DNA of 8,152 nt from Bacillota bacterium. Lineage in GTDB: Bacteria; Bacillota; Clostridia; Peptostreptococcales; Anaerovoracaceae. The stretch covers positions 1 through 8,152 of the forward strand of contig JAFRLD010000166.1 of assembly GCA_017431395.1 (NCBI GenBank), given 5' to 3'. Every line of letters begins with the position of its first letter. Positions within the stretch are counted from its first letter, which is position 1. The position numbers were made by a program, and so were the translations under genes. Shown here in pieces: positions 1 to 6,064 of this stretch. The notes beneath the pieces were generated by a model. The model was given only the letters and a program-made list of their open reading frames with translations, ran no database searches and was not told the origin of the DNA.

Positions 1-471
1 ATTGGGCTGCTCCGTTCCGCCCTCCGCGAGACCTGCCGCATCGTTCGGCGCATCCCCGCGGGCTTCCTGCGCCCGCAGCGCCAGCCCTTCCAGACTGGAC
101 ACAGCGATGCATGGGATGTTCAGGATCTGCGCGAGCGCCCGGGCCGTCGACACTCCGATACGGATCCCTGTGAAGGATCCCGGTCCATGGGAAACCGCGA
201 CCGCTGTGAGGTCCCCGGCCTTAAGGCCATTCTCCTTCAGGATCTGATCGATCTGCGGCGTCAGGTTCTGCAGATGTGAGAACCGGTCGCTGCCATGGAT
301 GACTCCAAGGATCCGGACCGCACCGGCTTCGGGAGTACCGGCTGTGGCTCCAGTAGCACCGGCTACAGCCTCAGACGCTCCCGCGATGCCGGCTCCAGCC
401 GCCGCGTCCTCTGCCTGCAGCAGCGCGACCGACGCGAATGCTCCTGTTGTCTCTATCGCTAATAAGTACAT
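1..471 (-). CDS. tsaB: tRNA threonylcarbamoyladenosine biosynthesis protein TsaB (3' end cut off by the window edge)
   Basis: TsaB is the inactive ASKHA-fold partner of TsaD; with TsaE they transfer the threonylcarbamoyl group to A37 of ANN-decoding tRNAs in the cytoplasm (family knowledge). My translation from the ATG at 471 gives 157 residues, open at base 1. It begins MYLLAIETTGAFASVALL, the family's N-terminal ASKHA strand; H59-GSDRFSH-66 matches the usual 'HS.RLLP' region, and SHGPGSFTGIRIGVSTARAL (94-113) is the TsaB signature, followed by VSSLEGLAL (124-132). Residues about 20-52 form an Ala/Gly-rich low-complexity stretch that typical TsaB proteins lack, and residues 133-157 look like a second such insertion. 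The start overlaps the end of tsaE by 13 bases, and an AGGAG lies 11 bases upstream inside tsaE (483-487), so translation is probably coupled. About 80-100 further residues should lie outside the window. Confidence 0.93.
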   Translation of the reverse strand, partial: MYLLAIETTGAFASVALLQAEDAAAGAGIAGASEAVAGATGATAGTPEAGAVRILGVIHGSDRFSHLQNLTPQIDQILKENGLKAGDLTAVAVSHGPGSFTGIRIGVSTARALAQILNIPCIAVSSLEGLALRAQEARGDAPNDAAGLAEGGTEQPN

Positions 472-884
472 GTGTAGATCCGCTCCTCTTCGTTTTGTCC
501 GTAGGCAATGCTGATCCTGAGGGCATCTTCCGGGATCAGTTCATCGATCAGGTCCGCCCACTCGACCACACACACGCCGTCTCCAAAAAAGTACTCCTCG
601 TACCCAAGCTCATACATTTCCTCGACATCCCCGATCCGGTAGACGTCAAAATGAAACAGCGGCAGTCTGCCGCTTCGATATTCCTTCACGATCGTAAACG
701 TTGGGCTCGTGACCGTCTCGCTGATCCCAAGCCCTCTCGCGATGGCTTTCGTCAGGGTCGTCTTGCCCGCACCTAAATCCCCGGTCAGTGCGATGACCTG
801 CCCGGGGCGAGCTTCCCGGCCGAGCCGGATCCCATATGCTTCTACCTCCTGCTCGCTGCGCAGGAGTTTCGTCTCTGTCGTCAT
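459..884 (-). CDS. tsaE: tRNA threonylcarbamoyladenosine biosynthesis ATPase TsaE
   Basis: TsaE is the small P-loop ATPase that drives cycles of the TsaB-TsaD complex in bacterial t6A37 synthesis. The 141 residues match the usual family length. Visible motifs are the Walker A GDLGAGKTT (35-43), the switch-like SPTFTIVKEY (60-69), HFDVYR (78-83) and the Walker B-like VVEWAD (106-111). It sits between the RibU-like gene (41-base gap) and tsaB (13-base overlap), so it is the middle gene of a minus-strand operon. The start at 884 has only a purine-rich, poor ribosome-binding site just upstream. I see no in-frame alternative ATG between it and the upstream stop, and the N terminus has normal length, so I keep it. 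Nothing looks damaged. The identification rests on several independent motifs and on the tsaB neighbour. Confidence 0.97.
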   Translation of the reverse strand: MTTETKLLRSEQEVEAYGIRLGREARPGQVIALTGDLGAGKTTLTKAIARGLGISETVTSPTFTIVKEYRSGRLPLFHFDVYRIGDVEEMYELGYEEYFFGDGVCVVEWADLIDELIPEDALRISIAYGQNEEERIYTCTY

Positions 885-925
885 GTTTCTCGTTTCTTTC
901 GCTTCCGTCTCTTCGGTCCTGCCAT

Positions 926-1513
926 CTAGCGGTGCAGGAATCCGGAGATCCTCTTATATACCAGGAAGGTCACCAGTCCATTGATCCCCGCTTTGATCGC
1001 ATTGAATCCCGCGATAAACGGCATCAGCTGCCAGACGACCGACCGCGGAACGCCCATGAAGATCGGTGTGATCACCATGTTGGCCCCGATCATGATGATC
1101 GTCATCGCGATGACACCGCAGATCAAGCCGATGATCGCGCTCTTTCTCGACTTGTTCCGGCTATAGATCAGCCCTGCCGTGATGACCAGAGCGCTGGTCG
1201 CTATGATATGCATCAGGATCCCATATACCCCGCTGGCCGCGCTGACCGTCACCCCCTGGATGATGGACGTGACCACCGTCAGGAGCACTCCTGCCAGCGG
1301 TCCGAACGCGAAGGTCCCGATCAGGATCGGAATGTCCGCCGGATCATACTCCAGGAAAGCCACTGCCGGGAAGATCGGGAAGTGGATCAGATATACAAGG
1401 ACTACGGAAATCGCCACCAGCATACCCATCTTGGCAAGTCTCGCCGCAGGATTCACCGGTCGGTTCGTTGTGTTTGGTTCTGTCTCGTTCATTTTATGGA
1501 TCGACTCTCTCAT
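926..1513 (-). CDS. ribU: ECF transporter S component, RibU-like (riboflavin uptake likely)
   Basis: This is a 195-residue integral membrane protein of the energy-coupling factor S-component class, which binds a vitamin and docks on the shared EcfA-EcfA'-EcfT module. Hydrophobic segments lie at about 28-50, 60-88, 95-117, 124-152 and 163-188. The sequence FLEYDPADIPILIGTFAFGP (53-72) is the hallmark of RibU-type S components, and the C terminus ends in the usual 'NxxKxxxNxLVTFLVYKR' pattern (171-188). I see no ATPase or EcfT gene nearby, as expected for a group II (shared-module) S component. The substrate is inferred: no FMN-riboswitch sequence is recognisable in the roughly 40-base leader, so another vitamin is possible. 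Two starts compete. The ATG at 1513 has no proper ribosome-binding site, while Met-8 (1492) has GAGAG 12 bases upstream; the membrane domain is unaffected. A perfect consensus promoter lies immediately upstream and should drive ribU-tsaE-tsaB. Confidence 0.8.
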   Translation of the reverse strand: MRESIHKMNETEPNTTNRPVNPAARLAKMGMLVAISVVLVYLIHFPIFPAVAFLEYDPADIPILIGTFAFGPLAGVLLTVVTSIIQGVTVSAASGVYGILMHIIATSALVITAGLIYSRNKSRKSAIIGLICGVIAMTIIMIGANMVITPIFMGVPRSVVWQLMPFIAGFNAIKAGINGLVTFLVYKRISGFLHR

Positions 1514-1542
1514 TCTTTGAAACTACGTGCTTTGGCCGCTAT

Positions 1543-1612
1543 CGGGCCTGCCTTTGAATTATACCTATCATCGGGCGCTGTGTCAACGAGCGTGTCCGGG
1601 CAGGCAGGCCCG
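1543..1612. repeat. 11-base perfect inverted repeat bracketing the minus-strand promoter
   Basis: CGGGCCTGCCT (1543-1553) and AGGCAGGCCCG (1602-1612) are exact reverse complements separated by 48 bases, and the consensus promoter at 1558-1586 lies wholly between them. One arm covers the predicted start point of the ribU transcript. The other lies about 50-60 bases upstream of that start and about 47-57 upstream of the predicted mnmM start. The right arm is also part of a local hairpin, CGGGC (1597-1601), six-base loop, GCCCG (1608-1612). This could be a pair of operator sites, an invertible segment or chance in GC-rich DNA; the sequence alone does not decide. Confidence 0.6.
1558..1586 (-). 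promoter_or_regulatory. Perfect sigma-A/sigma-70 consensus promoter for ribU-tsaE-tsaB
   Basis: On the minus strand, TTGACA (1586-1581) and TATAAT (1563-1558) are separated by exactly 17 bases, so both hexamers match consensus without a mismatch. Transcription should start near 1551, leaving a 5' leader of about 38 bases to the ATG at 1513 or about 59 to the ATG at 1492. Such a short leader leaves no room for a large riboswitch. The promoter lies between the arms of an 11-base inverted repeat, and the downstream arm overlaps the predicted start point. Confidence 0.88.
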
Positions 1613-1622
1613 CCGGTTCCCT

Positions 1623-1652
1623 TTGACAGGTCCGCCCCGGCCGTGTCATAAT
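1623..1652 (+). promoter_or_regulatory. Promoter for mnmM, TTGACA-18-CATAAT, start at the ATG
   Basis: TTGACA (1623-1628) is followed after 18 bases by CATAAT (1647-1652), one mismatch from the -10 consensus. The -10 hexamer ends only six bases before the A of the mnmM ATG (1659). At normal spacing transcription would therefore begin at or within a base or two of the start codon, leaving no room for a Shine-Dalgarno sequence. It points away from the minus-strand promoter, and the two -35 boxes are 36 bases apart. Confidence 0.72.
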
Positions 1653-1658
1653 CCATAT

Positions 1659-2300
1659 ATGAGCAATTTGATCCAGCACACAACAGAATTGGCGATGCAC
1701 ATCGCGAGCGATTACGTGAAGCCGGGGGATATCGTGATCGACGCGACCTGCGGCAACGGCCATGACACCCTGCGGCTGGCAGAGATGCGGCCCGGGCATC
1801 TGTATGCCTTCGATCTACAGCCGGACGCGGTCAGGAAGACTCGCGAACTGCTTGAACGCGAGGGTTTTGGCGAAGAGCTGGCCCCTGGCGGGAGCATCAC
1901 CATCACCTGCCTCGGACATGAGCATATGACGGAGTTCTTCCGGGAACAGGGGCCCTGCGGCAATACCGGGCCGGAAGATCGATCCGCGGGCCCGGCCGCT
2001 CCAGGCTTCGCCTCCGTCATCCTCTTTAATCTGGGCTATCTTCCCGGCGGGGACAAACAGCTGACGACCCGGGCCGAAACGACGCTGGAGGCTGCAAAGG
2101 CTGGCCAGCTTTTGCTTAAAAAAGACGGGCTCCTCTGCATCACCATGTACAGCGGCCACCCGGAGGGAGCCGAAGAAAAACGAGCCCTTCTGGCTTTCGC
2201 CGAAGGACTCGATTCGAAATGCTGGCACGTAGGTTATATCCGCATGCTCAATCAGAAAAACGATCCGCCGGAGATCCTGCTGATCTCCCGTAAGCGCTGA
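1659..2300 (+). CDS. mnmM: tRNA 5-(aminomethyl)-2-thiouridine methyltransferase MnmM (YtqB family)
   Basis: MnmM is a SAM-dependent class I methyltransferase that converts nm5s2U to mnm5s2U at wobble position 34 of certain tRNAs, doing in Gram-positives the last step that MnmC does in E. coli. The 213 residues contain the SAM-binding VIDATCGNGHDT (26-37), an acidic strand-2 end in YAFDLQ (49-54), the family signature FNLGYLPGGDK (123-133), YSGHPEG (164-170) and LNQKNDPPE (197-205), all as in B. subtilis YtqB. I chose the ATG at 1659 because the N terminus then matches YtqB length; the open frame extends back to 1527 only through the promoter region. There is no Shine-Dalgarno sequence, which fits the candidate leaderless start. 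The alternative Met-13 (1695) has none either. Residues about 97-116 (Gly/Pro/Ala-rich) are an insertion relative to YtqB. The gene converges on the protease, with 36 bases between the stops. Confidence 0.92.
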   Translation: MSNLIQHTTELAMHIASDYVKPGDIVIDATCGNGHDTLRLAEMRPGHLYAFDLQPDAVRKTRELLEREGFGEELAPGGSITITCLGHEHMTEFFREQGPCGNTGPEDRSAGPAAPGFASVILFNLGYLPGGDKQLTTRAETTLEAAKAGQLLLKKDGLLCITMYSGHPEGAEEKRALLAFAEGLDSKCWHVGYIRMLNQKNDPPEILLISRKR

Positions 2301-2310
2301 CCGTGGGCCT

Positions 2311-2326
2311 GCAGGTCCTAGCCTGC
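2311..2326. other. Short hairpin between the convergent mnmM and protease genes
   Basis: GCAGG (2311-2315) and CCTGC (2322-2326) can pair around a six-base loop in the 36-base gap between the two stop codons. An overlapping near-palindrome, GGGCCTGCAGGTCC, lies at 2305-2318. Neither strand shows a T-run after the stem, so this is not a convincing intrinsic terminator. It may still help transcript ends in both directions. Confidence 0.35.
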
Positions 2327-2336
2327 GTCTCCAGAT

Positions 2337-5300
2337 CTATTTGAACACGACTGTGACCTTCTGATTCTTCACCACATTCTTGAGTGTGAACGAATATTTG
2401 GATCCTTTTACTATGACTTTCATGGTGCTGGATCCGACTTTGATGGTCTTGATCTTGTGCCCCTTAGCCGCCTTGACCGTGATCTTCACATTGCTTCCCG
2501 GAACATAGGAGCCGGCACCTTTGACCGTGCCCTTACCTTTTTTCTTTACGGTGACCTTCACGAGGTTGCTGGCCGTAGCCTTGGCCTTATAGACCTTTTC
2601 CCCGTCGAATCCGTACAGGGCACTGCCGACGCTGATACCATCGATCTGGTTGCTGTCCAGGCTCGAAGCGAAGTTGTATCCAGTATCCGCATAGGCGTCC
2701 GCTGCTGCGTCATATACGAAGGTGTCTCCATAGTCCGCTGCCGGAACTCCGAAATAGACCAGACCGTTCTTCACGGCTCCGATGGTGGCGGCATGGGTCT
2801 GATACTGCTGGCCGCCTCTGGTAACGGTGTCTTCCACCGTCAAAGGCGCAATGTTCTTCGCTGCCTCGATGGAGGAGACCTTCCAGGTCTTGCCGTTAAA
2901 GATCATGTTCGCAGGGAAGTGGAAGTCCGCTTCATCCGCATCGGTGCTCAGCGGTGTGTCATAGCCAAGCGTATAGATCAGCTTGCTTCCGCTCTGCAGG
3001 GCCTCGCCACCCGCTCTCACCTGTGGCAGCGGAGCTGTGGATGCCCAGCGTTTCTTGCCTTTCTTAGAAGGATCAAAGGTCATGATCTGGTCGGTCAGAC
3101 CCTTTGACTCATAGCTATAACCACCCATGAAGTAGAGTTTGCCGTTATATGAAGCCATCGTGTAATCAACGGTCTTCTCCAGCTCCGAAGGAAGCTTGCC
3201 GAGATTCTTCACCTTACCGGATTTCACATCGACACTGATCAGGCGGAATTCTCCGGAGTAGATCGCCAGATTCGGGTTATACTCCTCGCCGTCCTCGTCC
3301 TCATCTTCATCGCTGGCATATACGACGGGATTTCCTCCCTTGTTACGACTGAAGAACCAGAAATCGTCATCATCCGCCACTTCAGATTCATCCGCTTCAC
3401 CATACTCGATCACGGCGTAGAGTTTCCCGTTCATGTAGGCAAGATCCTCACCGATACTCATTGCGTATCTGGCATTTCTGTTCTGCTGCTTGCCGAAGAG
3501 TTTCTTGACATCGATCTCCCCAATGTTGTCGACGCCCTGCTTGATCTTCTTCGTATCCAGCTTCACGACGCCGGGGCCATACGGATCAATGGCGTAGATA
3601 TACCGTCCATCCGTGGCCATCGGCCCTGCCGGAAGTTCATCCGTTGCGTCCTTGACCTCACTGTAGACCTTCTTGCCCTTGACCATGTACTGGTTGGATT
3701 TCGTCGCGGCTCTGCCGTTAAATCCGGTGAGCCGGATCGTCTCAACGTTATTGATCCATCCATCGTCCTGAAGGACGACCTCGTTATCGCTTGCAGAAAG
3801 GATCGTCGCGGTCTGCAGATGGTCTTTATCCGGTCCGATCTCTGCGGTAAGCCCTGTCGATGGGTTCAGGCCGGATCCAGTGACTGTGATCGTTCCTTTT
3901 TCCTGATCGACACGGATCGTCCCGATTCGGGGCGACATCTCCGCAGGCCTCTTCGTGAAGTCGATCGCACCTTTCTGCATGACCGGAAGGCCTTCATCTC
4001 TGGTCATGGAGGTGACCTCATTGATCAGCGTCTCAGGGTTGAACTCGCCGGATTCCTTCTGCAGTTCCTCTGCCTTCAAAGCAACCGTTCCGGAGATAAA
4101 CGGCGTTGCCATGGATGTTCCGCTGTAATAATCATACTTGCCGAACAGAGATGCGACCGGGCGGCCTTCCTGCTCCTGCAGGGAGAGTCCCATGTCATCC
4201 AGACGCACATGCATCGATCCGTTATCATATGCGTAGAGGAGCAGGACGATCTGCCGCTTCAGATCTTTGTCCTTCGCCTCCTTGACCGCTTCACGGCCCA
4301 TCATCTGAAAATTCATGTGATCCCAGTTATCCGGCTCATCCGTAAACAGGTACGAGTATGCCTGGAGCGGCAGGTCCCCGAGCGTTTCGATATTTAACGC
4401 GTCCTCCTGAGTGATATCCAGGATCCCGAAAATACCGCCTTCATCTTTCGAAGCGTAAGCCTCTCCCATAACGCTATAGTAAGGGCCTTCTTTAGATGCG
4501 GCATCGATCTCATATGGAATGGATACGCAGATCAGGTCATCTACCTTCGCATTCTCAACATCGATCTGGAGGGCGTGGCCGCTCTCATCAAGGAAGCCTC
4601 CATCCGCGATCTTGAAGCTGACCTCCGGCTTATCTTCTCCTGCTACATACGGCTCTCCGTTCAGATAGAGCGATGCTCCGAGGGTCTCAGGGCTTCCCCA
4701 TCCATCCGCCGGTTCCGTTTCGTAATCGTTAAAGTGCTCCGAGACAGTCGCCTGCTCGCTTCCGTAGATCCCCGGATTGTAACAGTCATAGGATACGGTC
4801 GAGAGGATGTCCGCGCCGGGAGCTGCCAGATCTACCGTTTCCTCCCCATAATTGGAGAAGGAGGCCAGCTTGCCGGCATTGTTCGTCGCCGCTACGCTGA
4901 TCAGATATGGACTGTCGACATTACATGGATAATCCTCCACTTCATCATTATCGGATGCCGCATTGCCTGCAGCGCAGACCGTGAGCGCACCCTTCTCACC
5001 AAGGATGGTGACCAGTTCCTCGAAGATATCGCTGTAATCGCCGCCGCCCCAGGAATTGTTGATCGCCTGTACCGGCTCCCCGAGATCGATCGCCTTATTG
5101 ATATAATTGTAGGCCGCGACTTCATGAGACATAAATGCGCTGCCATCCGCATCCAGGATCCGCAGTGCCATGATCTTAATGTTCTGGTTCACACCGCTGA
5201 TACCGATCCCGTTGTTTCCGGTCGCGCCGAGGATCCCGGCACAGTGCGATCCGTGGCCGTTCTCATCCATCGGGTCATCATCGCCCGCGATAAAATCGAA

Positions 5301-6026
5301 TCCGTATTCTCCCTTCAGGACCGGATAGTGGTCATTATGCCACATGTTCGGTGCCAGATCCGGGTGGGTGTAGTCTACGCCCGTATCAACGACCGCCACG
5401 ATCCGTTCAGACCCGGTGATCCCCTGGTCCCAGAACGCCCCGATATTGGACGCGGTCGTGCTGTATTCCGGAGTTCCTTCCGCACCGCCCTGCATGCTCC
5501 ACTGGCGGGGGAAATACGGATCATTCACGCTGCATGCGTGGATCCGGTAGTTTGGCTCTGCATAGAGGACGTCTTTTCTGGCCTGCATTCTCGCGATCAG
5601 TTCCTCTGTCGAAAGCGTCTTTGACTTCACCAGGGCGACCCCTCTATAGGTCTTTGACCCGGCGGGTTTCGCGCTTCCTTTGAGCATCTTCGCCTTGCCG
5701 TCTTCGGACACCGTCATCTGCGGGCCGGCCTCAAACGACCAAAGATCTTCGATCACGACGTCCGCTACGGCACTGCTACCGGAGCGGAGACTTTTTTTGG
5801 CCTCGCTCTTTGTCAGCTTCTTCGTCGTTTTGAACATCACGAGGGCCGCGTTCGGCATATATTCCTGCCCGCCGTCCTCCTGCAGCACCGCCGGCGCATT
5901 CGATAGGCTGGGTCCGTCCGGATGGCCTGCCGCCGGCCCATTCGCCGCATAGACACAGGTCCCTCCTGTGAGGGCGAATGCCGCGATGATCATCAGGATA
6001 ATCCACTGTCTGAATCTTGTTCTCAT
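2337..6026 (-). CDS. Large secreted subtilisin-like (S8) serine protease with inserted jelly-roll-like domain, beta-propeller and basic C-terminal repeat
   Basis: The protein has 1229 residues from the ATG at 6026, chosen for its AAGGAG five bases upstream and its clear signal peptide (RTRFR, hydrophobic 8-20, likely cleavage after VYA-27). An in-frame ATG at 6110 would add 28 non-signal residues and overlap the upstream gene. Residues 55-162 look like an S8 propeptide ending in 'VLYAEPNYR'. The catalytic domain shows Asp214 (VVDTGVDYTHPDL), His258 (NGHGSHCAG), NNSWGG (323-328), oxyanion Asn355 (CAAGN) and Ser638 (SGTSMATP), so it should be active. About 215 residues (412-632) separate APGADILSTV from SGTSMATP where ordinary subtilases have some 15; they resemble a jelly-roll domain. 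After the core come an IPT/TIG-like segment (about 698-780), a Kelch-like propeller region (about 795-1145, e.g. NGKLYFMGGY 961-970) with a very acidic loop (881-915), and a Lys-rich domain like divergent InlB B-repeats (1157-1229). No LPxTG or S-layer anchor is seen. The substrate is unknown. Confidence 0.93.
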   Translation of the reverse strand: MRTRFRQWIILMIIAAFALTGGTCVYAANGPAAGHPDGPSLSNAPAVLQEDGGQEYMPNAALVMFKTTKKLTKSEAKKSLRSGSSAVADVVIEDLWSFEAGPQMTVSEDGKAKMLKGSAKPAGSKTYRGVALVKSKTLSTEELIARMQARKDVLYAEPNYRIHACSVNDPYFPRQWSMQGGAEGTPEYSTTASNIGAFWDQGITGSERIVAVVDTGVDYTHPDLAPNMWHNDHYPVLKGEYGFDFIAGDDDPMDENGHGSHCAGILGATGNNGIGISGVNQNIKIMALRILDADGSAFMSHEVAAYNYINKAIDLGEPVQAINNSWGGGDYSDIFEELVTILGEKGALTVCAAGNAASDNDEVEDYPCNVDSPYLISVAATNNAGKLASFSNYGEETVDLAAPGADILSTVSYDCYNPGIYGSEQATVSEHFNDYETEPADGWGSPETLGASLYLNGEPYVAGEDKPEVSFKIADGGFLDESGHALQIDVENAKVDDLICVSIPYEIDAASKEGPYYSVMGEAYASKDEGGIFGILDITQEDALNIETLGDLPLQAYSYLFTDEPDNWDHMNFQMMGREAVKEAKDKDLKRQIVLLLYAYDNGSMHVRLDDMGLSLQEQEGRPVASLFGKYDYYSGTSMATPFISGTVALKAEELQKESGEFNPETLINEVTSMTRDEGLPVMQKGAIDFTKRPAEMSPRIGTIRVDQEKGTITVTGSGLNPSTGLTAEIGPDKDHLQTATILSASDNEVVLQDDGWINNVETIRLTGFNGRAATKSNQYMVKGKKVYSEVKDATDELPAGPMATDGRYIYAIDPYGPGVVKLDTKKIKQGVDNIGEIDVKKLFGKQQNRNARYAMSIGEDLAYMNGKLYAVIEYGEADESEVADDDDFWFFSRNKGGNPVVYASDEDEDEDGEEYNPNLAIYSGEFRLISVDVKSGKVKNLGKLPSELEKTVDYTMASYNGKLYFMGGYSYESKGLTDQIMTFDPSKKGKKRWASTAPLPQVRAGGEALQSGSKLIYTLGYDTPLSTDADEADFHFPANMIFNGKTWKVSSIEAAKNIAPLTVEDTVTRGGQQYQTHAATIGAVKNGLVYFGVPAADYGDTFVYDAAADAYADTGYNFASSLDSNQIDGISVGSALYGFDGEKVYKAKATASNLVKVTVKKKGKGTVKGAGSYVPGSNVKITVKAAKGHKIKTIKVGSSTMKVIVKGSKYSFTLKNVVKNQKVTVVFK

Positions 6027-6031
6027 ACCTG

Positions 6032-6037
6032 CTCCTT
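6032..6037 (-). promoter_or_regulatory. Ribosome binding site deciding the protease start
   Basis: The minus strand reads AAGGAG at 6037-6032, five bases before the ATG at 6026, within the purine run GGGGAAAGGAG. The upstream in-frame ATG at 6110 lies inside the preceding coding region. This site and the signal peptide that follows fix the start at 6026. Confidence 0.8.
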
Positions 6038-6042
6038 TCCCC

Positions 6043-6056
6043 GGCCCTTGCGGGCC
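6043..6056 (-). other. GCAA-tetraloop hairpin in the gap before the protease gene
   Basis: In the 38-base gap between the fusion-enzyme stop (6065) and the protease start, the minus-strand RNA can form GGCCC-GCAA-GGGCC: five G-C pairs closed by a GNRA-type tetraloop, ending six bases before the AAGGAG. There is no U-run after it, so it is not a standard terminator. It could stabilise or mark a processed 5' end of the protease message, or do nothing. Confidence 0.5.
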
Positions 6057-6064
6057 TGCTGTCT

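Noticed and set aside
836..1651. Plus-strand open frame of 271 codons
   Set aside because: It lies antisense over ribU and tsaE, is rich in Arg/Asp/His as shadow frames of GC-rich genes are, and has no recognisable motif.
1514..1658. FMN riboswitch ahead of the RibU-like gene
   Set aside because: The predicted leader is only about 38-59 bases, and I find none of the conserved RFN-element blocks on the minus strand.
1527..1658. 44-codon N-terminal extension of mnmM
   Set aside because: It runs through both promoters and the inverted repeat, is not similar to the YtqB family, and family length fits the ATG at 1659.
2301..2336. Bidirectional intrinsic terminator between mnmM and the protease
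   Set aside because: The possible stems are five pairs or loop-free palindromes and no T-run follows on either strand; kept only as a weak hairpin.
4575..5624. Plus-strand open frame of 349 codons opposite the protease
   Set aside because: It is antisense to the catalytic domain, whose triad motifs are intact on the minus strand; the translation shows no domain and no clear ribosome-binding site.
5955..5966. Lipoprotein signal (LTGGTC) in the protease signal peptide
   Set aside because: The residue before the cysteine is threonine, which does not fit the lipobox [LVI]-[ASTVI]-[GAS]-C; cleavage after VYA by signal peptidase I fits better.
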